Part shown: one piece after another, positions 45,101-56,000 of the stretch | How the letters are laid out: every line of letters starts with the position of its first letter | Numbering within the stretch: the first letter of the stretch is position 1 | Virus record (IMG/VR): IMGVR_UViG_3300009104_001827 | Location: 62,001 to 126,000 of that record | Strand: one strand, 5' to 3' | DNA from: a virus | DNA: 64,000 bases | Notes under the pieces: generated by a model | Database searches by the model: none | What the model was told of the DNA's origin: nothing | What the model saw: only the letters and a program-made list of their open reading frames with translations | Translations under genes and position numbers: made by a program

Positions 45101-47065
45101 AACGTTGGGGAAGAGGGCTTCTCTTATTCAGGAAGTCCAAAAACGTCTCGGGTCACCGCTGCCAAGGTAAGGTATGCAGATAGATATGATAACTTCCGCA
45201 GTAAGGTCGAATACTTTGAGGACTCTGCGGGAATAGATAAATTTGGGTACAATTTGGAAGAGATACTTGCCGTTGGTTGTACTTCGAGGGGGCAGGCTAG
45301 GCGCTTGGCAAAATTTACAGTGCTGGCTCCAGGGCTGGAGAATGAATACGTCACTTTCGAAACTGGAATGGAGGCCGCGCTCTTGGTCCCCGGCTCTATA
45401 TTGGAAATTTCTGACTCTAGAAGATTTGGGGAAAATGTTAACGGCAGGGTTAAGTCTGTTCATATAGGTAATGATTTTGATCCGTACATTAAGGTGGATA
45501 AAATTATGAATAACCTTTCCTTTTATAATCCTGATGACCCTACTGATGGGCGCGATAAGGTCGAACTCGCTATCGTGTGTGGCAGGGGTTATGAATTTGT
45601 TGGGGATTTAGGTAAGGGGCCGAAAATATCCGAGGAGCAAGGCGGGGCAACGGGGCTGTATAGGAAAATGTTCGAACTATCCAATACGCAGGTGTCTGGC
45701 GGAGCCGCAGGCGCAGACATGTTTGACGAGCAGGAGCAGTTGTCGTTAATCAGTGGAATCTCAAGGCCGCAAGTAGTTTATTTTGATGGATACGTTGGCG
45801 ATGACAAGAGCTCCATAGAGGGCATTAAAATTAAGTTTCCTTTTCAGGCTGTATTGGGATCAAATTTAATAGCTAGCGATAAGCATGGCCTTGCTAATGG
45901 AACTCAGATTAAATTCACTTCCCTTGGGAAGTTGCCATCCGGTATAGACTCCACAAAAACTTACACAGTGTCTATTGACGATGCAGACCAACAGATTAAT
46001 TCGTTTAAAATAAAAGACGGCGCATATGATGTTGAGTTCGAGGATATAGGATTCGCCAAAAGGGATACGAATAATCCATCTGTTCCTGGCGGAGAACATT
46101 TCTATTACATTGCTAACGAAAATGACATTCAAACTAAAATCGCACTTGGGAAGGTCGGCCCGGGGGCGGTTTGGTCTATACGGGGCTATCGAAGGGATGT
46201 AGTTAAGTCGCTCCCGGAATACAACGATGATGAGCTTAATGAGGTTCACCAGGTATTGGGAGGGGTAGAAATTCCAAGGTCTTCATACAGGATTTCTCCG
46301 GCCTTGGGTCGATACAGGATTTTATACATAGGTAATCATGATGATGATGGAAAAGAAAAAATGGTTCAGATTCTTCAGCAGTCTGCTAAGGGAAAGGGCC
46401 TTGGGGACACAACATTCGTTTATAATGTGGGCTCAGAACCTTACCAAGCGGATCGCCATTATCAGCATAATCTGGGCGGATGGATCCAGACCACTAAATT
46501 TGGCTTCGTTAAACAGTTAGACGCTGACGGAGACAAGTTTCAGATTGAAAAAACCGGAACCACCTTGGCTCCTAATTCGGCTGTAAATATTCGTCGAGTA
46601 AGTAAGGAGGATGATATATTTTCTATTGCCAAAACGCCAAATGGAGAGGCTAATTTAGCTGGCACGTTAAGTATTTTATTCTCAAATTTTAAGATCACAA
46701 CGATAGATGGCACAAAATATATAAGGGTTTCTGGCGGCAATGTTTCCGAAAGCGAAGTTGTTGGCGCTAGCGAGCCAGGGACCGACGCCGTAAGCGCAAT
46801 CCACTACAATGAGTCCCTAACCCTTGATATCAATAGCTTCAAAAATGTGGGCAGAGTTCAGTATAGGGTTCAATCTGTTTCTGAGGCAGAGCCCGGAAAG
46901 TACAGGATCAAGGCTTCAGAGTATAATCGCGACAAATTCGATTTGATCGAGCGAGAACTGAATATCGAGAAGCCCGTGTTTCCTATTCCACCTCAAGCAT
47001 CCATGGCAATCCCCACTGCCCCTTCGGATTTTTCTGTAATAGATGTTACTAACTCACTAGGATAG
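42116..47065 (+). CDS. Fused tail-tip proteins: ubiquitin-like I domain plus J-type hub (1649 aa)
   Basis: AGGA lies 7-8 bases before the ATG. Residues 1-100 ('MKTVYLHGEFGERFGEEW', 'SPAEAIRALDVN') match the beta-grasp N-terminus of lambda gpI. A hydrophobic Gly/Ala segment follows at about 115-155, and 'SYLFDDRPNTTRQGAPVPVG' (about 172) matches the conserved gpI C-terminus. From about 228 ('VNDILSEGPIGGL') the protein becomes gpJ-like, the tail hub, and continues to 'KYRIKASEYNRDKFDLIE' (about 1600), the usual end of the hub domain. About 1220-1320 holds an inserted common phage module ('ASDKHGLANGTQIKFTS'). In lambda I and J are separate genes. The remaining J parts (FN3, stem) are in the next gene. 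Confidence 0.85.
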   Translation: MKTVYLHGEFGERFGEEWELNVDSPAEAIRALDVNTENQFTQSVWDFEDPDVRFAIVCLGNRERKRIEEFIKGDSFDESLLDAIFVKQEELLLSTSRDEIHFIPIVEGEIVTAAKFIAKAAIKMGGALKGAMGSFSLSKFAFNMLVPMAITGIANALFPSPKVTDRTRQTKSYLFDDRPNTTRQGAPVPVGYGILKIGSNTLSFGRTNKDKAGAPSGGLIETYTMYTVNDILSEGPIGGLCDNFGNLAGLNADGRIHGYSNFDQNIALKSIFLNDMVVMNHPTNTLNFLINEDNWQPKCNLGFMDSKDERQAKLIAVSEVEIQGSTTLPGPEVDPGHVAKSGSIKLGGMPAKIQDAQQRGAKVFASPITKNRVGEMKITLSPKQMFHNWTDQRTRRGFFGLGARSSVTTGTAAQSVNIIARIKDGPKSIPLIEPPQGFGGGKGGTVWAADDSVNQRVVHGALRSSDRRADPMPWTDNKAAIALGFSEALFSGGGNGDIFSKVRGIIDFCKKFHSAWTDTTITVTVSDAGGSNKSFQQYLNDYSDGCRAYDASNQPTYTKEPPNALASTLMSLAAQIQSGVTPADLSYRNYDEIMGLIKKSIITDKGLVLGADGFIYNLKGRDHSQLVVKGIATSPAGLDVHVGLPYFGKTENLVLNLCRLTQEITDPKDMKEKARTLHLSAITKIDTLMGRRITYEHPGIAMVQVPFDAVNFPQLPERNYVAKLKRVAVPSNYNTKTRKYFGAWNGLFKGQKETEDYHYGAISEKHLEWTDNPAWILLDILLNQRYGVGTFGFTIKEVDVWRLYAAAKFCDELVETGFPLEHTKRSFTSTHAKESRDYFLAGSPILNSFDVDLDPGLDAATIKAEFNGGSSDKKHSRGKSVAFFMSDNTIEEREIISVDPEGKTLKLMGPSFAHHPSATGGDSAKFATGTCVMSVSYPIVEPRFSANILFKEKEEALRIIKEICTIFRTVVVYSAGKISFASERKKDPSMMFTDANVGEEGFSYSGSPKTSRVTAAKVRYADRYDNFRSKVEYFEDSAGIDKFGYNLEEILAVGCTSRGQARRLAKFTVLAPGLENEYVTFETGMEAALLVPGSILEISDSRRFGENVNGRVKSVHIGNDFDPYIKVDKIMNNLSFYNPDDPTDGRDKVELAIVCGRGYEFVGDLGKGPKISEEQGGATGLYRKMFELSNTQVSGGAAGADMFDEQEQLSLISGISRPQVVYFDGYVGDDKSSIEGIKIKFPFQAVLGSNLIASDKHGLANGTQIKFTSLGKLPSGIDSTKTYTVSIDDADQQINSFKIKDGAYDVEFEDIGFAKRDTNNPSVPGGEHFYYIANENDIQTKIALGKVGPGAVWSIRGYRRDVVKSLPEYNDDELNEVHQVLGGVEIPRSSYRISPALGRYRILYIGNHDDDGKEKMVQILQQSAKGKGLGDTTFVYNVGSEPYQADRHYQHNLGGWIQTTKFGFVKQLDADGDKFQIEKTGTTLAPNSAVNIRRVSKEDDIFSIAKTPNGEANLAGTLSILFSNFKITTIDGTKYIRVSGGNVSESEVVGASEPGTDAVSAIHYNESLTLDINSFKNVGRVQYRVQSVSEAEPGKYRIKASEYNRDKFDLIERELNIEKPVFPIPPQASMAIPTAPSDFSVIDVTNSLG

Positions 47066-47067
47066 TC

Positions 47068-50000
47068 ATGCCAGCAACAAGTATACTCCTCAAATTTAAG
47101 GTTCACAGCCTAACCGACACCTACCACGCCGTCGGGACTTCTGCGCAGGGGTCTTTTAATAAGGAGCTCGGCCGAGGTAGGGATTTGATTGTCGGCGGCG
47201 GAGTCGTAACTGAGGATGATCTAAAGCTTGGGGTTGGAATTGAAACGCAAATCTCTCTAGACGGTAAGTATGGGGAATTCACTATTCGAGTTTACGCCGA
47301 AAATGAATTGGGCCTTAGGTCGAAATATGTTGAGGTTGTAAAGCAGGTTCTAGGTCCGTCCGTGGACGGAACGTATTCCTTTGGGGACGTTCATGTTGCT
47401 GCGGGGGAGGTTGTTAGTAGGGAGTTTGTGGGATCCGACACTTATGATATCGGTAATACCACTAAGGTGAATTTAGATTTTAGGGGCGCGTCCCCCAATC
47501 TTAACTGGAGTCTTTTGGCTCCCCCGGGCCACGCCCTGGAGGGGAATCAATTGGATTCATCGATGGTTAAGGAAGATGGATTCTTTGACAAGTTTGTCAT
47601 ATCATTCTGGCGCCCAAACGGCTCTGGCAACTACGATATTTTGGATAGTGATGATGAGGCCAAGATGATTGATGATATCTTTGGGGATATTTTGGAGGAT
47701 ATGGGGTCTGGTAAATGGCAGTCCCAAACATTTTTCCTTAACTTCCCTGAATCCAGCTCGACTAACTTCTCTGGGCTGGCGGGTGGAAGCAACAAAAGAA
47801 AACTGTTAATTAAAATTGAAGCCCATGCAATTAAGTTTAATGCAAATGATCAAGATAAAATATCCCACCTGGAGGTAACTCTTGAGAATAGTAAAACCAA
47901 ATTAAAAACAAATTTTGTTGAGACTGTTGCTAATGATTTTATATTTTCATATGAAGCACAAGATATTGATCTCTCTCGGGTTGAGGTATTGCAGTATAGG
48001 CAAACGGGCCTCAGTACTTTTGGATTAGTTAAAACGTTTGGGGGTCCAAGTGATAGTGGGGTAAGCAAGGTCCAGCTGGGGACGATTAAAGCCCAGCAAA
48101 AATGGTCTAATGGAAGGGGTGACAGTGGCAATGACATTACTTCTTTGGTTAATGTCTACAAATATGTTATTGCCGTTTACGACTCGTTTGGCTTGTCCTC
48201 GGCTTACGCCCCTAAGGTCGATGGAGGTTTTGAAGAGAAGGATAGTATAGCCGACGCGCTGGACGCTTCGAATAGAACTTTTGAGTCTGTGGTTAAAATA
48301 GGTAATGTAACCATCGCCGACGTCGCTGATAAGTTTAATATTTCATGGAGCCTGGTGGACGCAAGAGGTAATGGTATAAGTTTCGACAACGATTCGAATT
48401 CAGATTTTGCTTCTGTTGTGAGCGGGGTGGTGGGGTATTTCCATCGGGCAGGCGACTCCCAGGGAGCTCACCCGATAATTGATGCATTTAAAGTTAATGA
48501 TGCCGGCGACAGGTTTGCAAGCACGCCTGCGTCTCTTAACATATCTGAATTAAAGCAAGAATATGGTGTCACGCTAATCCCTAATATATCCAAAGACGAA
48601 AACAAACGAATCCAAGAAAAATTGTACGACGATAGCACTCGAGAGGCTTCTCGGTCAATATATTTCACCCTAAAACTTCTGGACTCTCGTGGGGAGGTTA
48701 TAGATGAGCTTGAAGTCTCAGGTACTAATGAGCAACCTACAATTGAGTTGCCTGCTGGGGGCTTAAAAATTCACAATACAAGCCCGGTGGGGTCCATAAG
48801 CTTTGATTTTGAATTCAGCGAAAATATCGAATCCGTTAAAATTTATAGGAAACCAAGAAAGGTTGCTACCGTGACCACTGCGGCTCCCCAGGCTAATGAG
48901 GTTAGGTACGCCCAGCGGAGCCATGCCCGCTCCACTGAGGATTCTCCTTTTGGGTTGGTCCCTAATACACCGATGGCTTCAAAGTACAATGATGCAACCA
49001 CTCCCTCTTCTTATTTTGGATACTACATCCCTCCAGCCGGGAGCGCAGCTGACAGGCTTGCTGCAGCCACAACTTATGCGGAAGAAGTGATAGCTTACGA
49101 TGGGGGGCAGGGGTATTTTGTATCCGAGCAAAAGCTTTCCGGGCCGAACCCTACTGAAACGGATCCAGGAACAAGTAGTGCGACCATTGTTGATAAAGAC
49201 GTTCCCATGGCCCAAGTGTATGGAGACGGATGGGTAACTGATGTAGTTACTCTTTATGATTACGTTATCGTTCCTTATGATACATTTGGCGCAGGGGTTC
49301 CACATCTAATTAGGGGACAGGAAGTTATTGCATATCTTGTTACTACAAAAGATGATAAGGGTTTCGTTGGACAAATGGATATAATCCGGCCCCCCGCGCC
49401 GGAGAATTTTAAAATTAAGTCGTCTTTCAAGACGTTCTTCCTTAGTTGGGATGCTCCTCGTCAGAAAAAAGGGAAGATTGACTCCTATAAGGTCACCATG
49501 ATTAGGGATTCGAGACCCCTGAAGGATAGGAATGCTACCTCTATTCAACTTGGTAACGGCAATCTTAACTACGAGGGGACTGACAACACGGTGAATCGTC
49601 CATTTATTAAATGGGTGCCTCGCGCTGCAGGCGGCGATTACGCCGTTCGTGATAACGGGAGCTGGGCGGCAGTCTCCTCGGCAAGTGGGGAAATTAGTAA
49701 GGTGGGTTTAGTTGAAAACGAAACAGACTCTTGGTTGGTGAGGACTAGGGCTGCAGAGGATGGCACTTTTACTGAGAAAGAGGGGAGCTTGAAAATCGTC
49801 GGAGGGCAAATGCATATGAGCAAGGCTGGCGGTGATAATAAGTTTTTGGATGCTAATGGTAACCCCATGGTTACCTTTGAGGAATATATAGTCGACACCA
49901 CTAGCCTGGCAATTGAGGGAGAAAAGAATGAAACCGGGTATTTCTTTCTTGAGGCTATAGATAGAGTTGGGAACCATAGCGAGTTTTCTCATAATGGCGC

Positions 50001-53000
50001 TCCCGAAAATTTCGAACAATCTAGAACCCTGGGGCAGTCTGAGATAACTGATATATTTGGGTTTGAGCAAGAGATCACGAAAAAATTCCCAGGAGCGATA
50101 GTCCTTGTTCCGTCTGAGCCGTTCGATGTTGTGAACGAAGGAATAGAATGGGAGGAACATATATTGTATTCCAATGGGGAGGGAACGCTAATGAAGGCGG
50201 GAGCAATAAAAATGCGACCCGCAGCTGACGAATCTGGATATGAATTTTTGGGGCCAGAGGTAGAGATTGATGTAGAACTAATGGTCGACGGAGGGGTCTA
50301 CGAAATTAAGACTCCGGGCGACACGGACTTCACTTTGCTTGGGGCTCCTAACAGCACCGAAGGAACTATATTTGTCGCCACTGGCCCAGGAACGGGAAGC
50401 GGCAAGGTTAAGATAGATAAATATATCCAAAGTATTTATTGGGATCCAGCTGGTGGGTACGATACTGTCTCTGGGACTTTTAAGTCTACAACGAACGATG
50501 GAGGAAAGGCGAATGAAAGGCTCGGGGGCCCGCTTGAGGGCGTAGACGAGAATGTAGAATATGAGAAAACTGGGTACTATTCTTTCTCCGTATTTAATCC
50601 TGCAAGCGCAACTTATAATATAAAGGACGGAATCGATACTAGTGACGCGACCGGCTATAATGCCGTTATAAGATCGCCTGCTGCGGGAAATTATGGATTT
50701 CAAGATTTCATCGAGGTCGCTACTAGTTTGAATGGCAGGCCGACCCAGCAAACCATAGACATTACCGCATTCACATCTCATTGGGGCACAACTATATCCG
50801 ATGCTAAGGATGATCTTGTTAAGTATAACAGTAATAATGGCGAGGTTTCTGCCTCGTCTAAGGTCGTGGACATGATAAAAGCAGGTTACGGGATACATAT
50901 GCCTCTGGAGTCCCGGGGAGAGGGCGAACCTAAATCTATTGGAAAAAGAAATCCACTGGTCAAGCCTAGAGAGAAAAACGTTGTGGGGTCTGTGGTTGTT
51001 GGACGAATAAACCTCAAGCCCGACTTTGGGTTTTCGGTGACCTCAAGCTGGCACGCATTTGCCAATGCGGTAATTGGTACCGCCATGATAGGAGACGCAA
51101 CGATTAAAACCGCGCACGTAAACGACCTATCCGCCGACGTATTAACTTCGGGGGAAATCCACGGACATGAAATAATACTAGGGGAAAGAAAGGCTATTGG
51201 TGAGCCTGTCCAGTTTGGGTCTATTAGTAGCTTGGATTATCTTCCTGGAGGAATAAATTCTACCGGAACGGGCTTCGCTATCCACGGTGACGGAACTTTT
51301 TCATTTTCGTCTGGGGCGGGTGGAGACCCTCTTAACCCTAAGAAGGCCACCTCTCTTAGCTTTGATGGTGAGGGGCTTAATCTGAGAGGGTACCTTAATC
51401 AGCCGGATGGTACTCCGGGCAGCAGTATAAGGTTGTACGGTACTGCAGACCAAGTGTTAATACAAGACTTTCAGGTTCCGAACGTGGACGGCACTGCAGG
51501 AATCCTGTCTCCAGACGGAGGCGATATTACGGTCTACGGAACTATCAAGGGAGCATTTGACGCCAGGGGGCTAGCGCTAGGAGCGGAAAATGTTGTCGTA
51601 AAGGTATACCCTGAAGACCTAGCCGACAGCAAGCAGATCACACGCAAGGCCTCATACGCCGAATTTTCCGATCCGGGCCAAGGGCCAGATGTGGGCCACG
51701 CTTGGTGGTGGGCCAGTTCCGATCCAGTCGCGACAGTTAACGACGGAAATAATCTTGTTGCGTGGACGGCTGCGAGCTATTCTGAGGGAGACAAGCGCGG
51801 GCACCTTGGTCAGGCGTGGGAGGCCAATAGCAACACGAATGCTGGAGACGAGCCGGGGGCTAGCCCTAAATGGGATAATATTGGAGAGCTCAATGATGGG
51901 ATTAAGATAGAATTGGATTTCGGTGTCAACTCGGGGGATGATCCCCAGGGGATTGGTCTATCGAATAAATTTCTCAAAAGGGAACATGGCGAGATCCCTG
52001 CATTGGCTGATTATTTTTCTGTAGAGGTTAGGCTTAAATATGTTAATCTCCCCAGCACCTCTTCTGGAGGCATACAATGGGCTGCCACTAAGAGCTATAG
52101 GTCCGGAGACTACGTTATAAATGATGGAAATATTTATCAGGCTAAGCGGTCTATCCCCTCAGGGGATCATGTACCCACCGGGACAAGCGATATTTCGATT
52201 GACGGAAAACCTGTATGGTCATACATCGGCGACGGCCAGGATGGGCTGACAATTGATTCTGATATTTTTATAATCAAGCAGCTGCGCGAGGCCTCTGACG
52301 CTTTAAGTTTTCAATTACGACCCAATGAGGGCACAGTGGTTAAAGGTGACTCCGCAGGTTATTTGGACTTTACTCCATGGTTGATTTATGGATCCACCTC
52401 CTCCTATGACCTGACCAATCCTCAAGACGACAATCCTGTGTGGGTTCAAGATGTCGCCAAGAACATTAGGATCCTCAGGGAGGTCGTGGTTAAGAGGGAG
52501 CCTGACGGTTCTATAAGTGATTACGATGAGTGGAGCGCAAGCGAGGGGTACGATCCCGGTGACGTGGTTAAATCTAATGATAGGATATTCACCTGTTACG
52601 ACACCCATCCCGCAACCGCCACCAACCCAGCAAATAACAGCGCGTACTGGCAAGAGGAAACTTTAACTAAAATATCGAAGTCCCCCATGACTTCGTCTGA
52701 CGAAAAAATAACCTGGGAAAGTTTCAAACTAGGCGATGGTGTTCAGGTGGAGGGGAATCGTGTCTACAGGGATTCGTTTGGTATAGATGGGAGCGTAAAG
52801 TTTCAAAACATACTGTTCACCATGGAGCAGCACGCCACCATGGCTCATGTTGACGCCACCCCTAATATTCTCGACACCCTAAAGTTCACCTTGCTCCAGG
52901 ACGGCAATAGCGCCGGAGAGTTGAGTTTTTATGCGGCCGACGTGAACGGGGACCGTACCTCAGACCCTAAATACGCAATCACTAGAGAACTCAGCTCTGG

Positions 53001-56000
53001 CCTGAGGAAAAAGATGGACATCTCAGAAAAAACTTATTTCACCTGTAATTTTATTCAGGGGGCGGATTTATTGCCGGGCCCCTCGGGTTATCTATATATA
53101 GAAGCTGACGCAGGTGACCCTATTGTGGAGGGGAAAATTTTTGTAAAAAAGGATAACGGCGACGCTTTCGCTGGTGGCTTGGTGGAGATCTCTGTCGATG
53201 ACGCAACCGATGTCAGCCGCATTACTTTAAGGGTAAAATTACTAAACCCCGGCGGGGGAGTCATTGCCGTGGGGACGGAGCAAATAGATATCATAAGCAT
53301 AAAGCCGGAGCATAAGGCGTTCAGGCTTACCCTGAAGAGAGACTTTGTGGAATTCGATGGAAGTAGTCATGCCGTTAGTGATAATTTATTGTCCGTCACA
53401 AACATGGTTCCCCTTCAAGTCTTCTTGGGCGCGGAAAATGTGGTTTCTAAGTTTAATTTAAACGATGGGATTGAGGTTGTTCCTAGCTTTGGGTGGGTGG
53501 CTAGCGGAGAGGCGTTGGACAACGCCTTAAAAGACAACGCCGGCAATACTGGAAGGATTATGCCGCCAAATACATATGGAGACTCCACTACTGGACTGCG
53601 GGGCGCAATTGCCGCCGGAAGTCTAGCGGACGCTGTGCCCGCCGGGGACTTGACGTTCGATCCTTATTATATCTATAAGGATGGTAGCGATTATAAATTT
53701 AACATAATAAAAGACTCTGCCGGTAGTCTGGAGGCGGTTGAGTTGTCGTCCACAACGAGTAATTTCTTTTTCTATATCCCCGATAGCGCTAGTGGTGAAG
53801 AGGCGGTAAAGAAAAGACACGGACTATCTCTTAAGGCGACCTATAATAGGCACGCCGGAGGCCTCGATGGAATACCCGAAACCTACGAAGATATTGAGGA
53901 AGTAAAAGTAATCGAAAACGTTGCCGATGGAGTTAATCCGTTTTGGGTTACTAGTAAAAATCAAAACATGATAGTCTCCGCCACTGATACGGGTAAAATG
54001 TCTATCCCCGGAACGTCGGACGGCGAGGCCGAGGTTAATGTTTATAGAGGGAATAAGGAGGTGTTCCTCGCACCCAAAAAGATTAAAATCGGCAGCAACG
54101 TATTCACCCTCAATGCTGGAAGCGCGGCTTTTGAGTATACCGGGGGAGGGGTCGCTATTAACGCGGAAGTTGATACTGTCGAGCTTGAGTGGGAGGACGG
54201 CATCAAGGGTGCGGGCGACGAAAACTTCAAGAAAATAAAAAACGGGACTCCAACCATGGTGAGAGTCTCTAGGGGCGGCGACAGCTTCCCAAGGAACACT
54301 GACAACCAAAAGCGCCATGTAGTGATACTGGATAATGGGGGAGATGTACTGCAATTTGGAGACTTCTCTGTGCAAAACACGGGTATTATGGACGGGTCCA
54401 AATTTTCTCAAACCGATTTCATAGCCTGGCCGTCGGGCGCTGCCGATATAGCGACAAGACCTACGAACCTTAGCTCCTCATCGTATAACTCTTTAGAGAT
54501 TGAAAGCGGAAAATCTGTCACTGGCGTTAATGAATACCGGCTCGCGTCTAACTTTGCCCTTGCGGATGGTGAGCAATTGCTTACGGCTACCGGAGGCAAG
54601 CTTGATATCGCAGGCATAATTACGACTGTATATATTTACGACAATAAACTAGGCATCCGCGCCGAAACCAGCTTTGAGCGGAGCGTGGGGCTGGCCAAGA
54701 CTGGAGCTCCGGGCCCATCTTTTGCTTATAGGGGGGAGTATAGTCCGTTTAGATACTATAGGGGAGACGATCAGAGGATTGATGTAGTTAAATATACCGA
54801 CCCCACGGGAGTCTTGCCCGTTAAACATTATAAGGCCATCTCCGCCAGCGGGCCAGCGGGTACAGTGGGCAACACCACATTCCCCGGCGCGAAAGCCCCT
54901 CCAAACTCAACCTACTGGGACAACTTTAACGAACTTCAGAGCACTGCCACAGATTTATTACTAGCCTCTGACGTTTTTGTAAAAAGAGGCATCGTTACCG
55001 GAATAGACCGGGAGGTCGGCACTCAGCAACAGCCGTCGTTTATCGCTAGTCAATTAGAGAGCAGATATTATAATCTAAGCTCCTCTTTTGACCCACATGC
55101 AATGGGAGGAATTCAGAAGGGGATTGACTTTACAAACAATGGAACGCCGATATCCAATACTCATCCTTCGCTGGAAAGTTATTTGGCTGACAACTTCAGT
55201 GGCAGCACTACCTTTGCTGGGCCTGACGCTCAGGGCCGTATATGGTACCTCGATCAAACGGATTGGGATTATTATATAAAGGAAACCGGAATCAATCCGC
55301 CTGCCGGAACAAATAATATAGACGCATGGGCCCGCGCTCAATTCCTCGCTGGCAACGGAGACAAAACTTATATTCGAATCAGGGAAAGCGTTCCTGACAG
55401 CGCCACAGATGGCACCAGATCGATTCGATCCAGGCGTTCACAGAAAACATATAAAACCCCCAACGATAAGCTTCCTGGGTTTTTCCTTGGGTTCGATAGG
55501 ATAGATACTGCTGTTACTAATTCATCTGCTAGTGGTGGTGCCGATTGGGCCGCAGATGATTTTTATGTTCCGAAGTTCGAGCTAAGAAGCGTATTTGGAA
55601 ATTACTTATATTGGGATGGGAATAACTTAAATATAAAAGGCGCTATCATTAATGCGTCTGCTGATGATAGTAATTTTTTAAGATTGGCTGCTGCGGACGA
55701 CGTATTAATTTTGAGCGGACCTCAGAACCCCGACACTGGGGGGCAAACATTTGTTGGCGGCGGTTTTAATAACGAATTAACTCCGAGGTTAGACAACCTG
55801 GGCTCATCTATTATGGGTGGGGGCGCCAATAAGATTAGCATAAACGAAACCGCACAAAAACCAAGGTTCTCCGTCATCGGCGGTGGCTACGGAAACGAAA
55901 TACATAATCCGTTCTCGTTTATTGGGGGTGGATATTTAAATAAGATCGGGGGCTTTGTTCCTAAGGGAGAGACTGCAGCGGAGCTAAAGTCTGAGGACGG

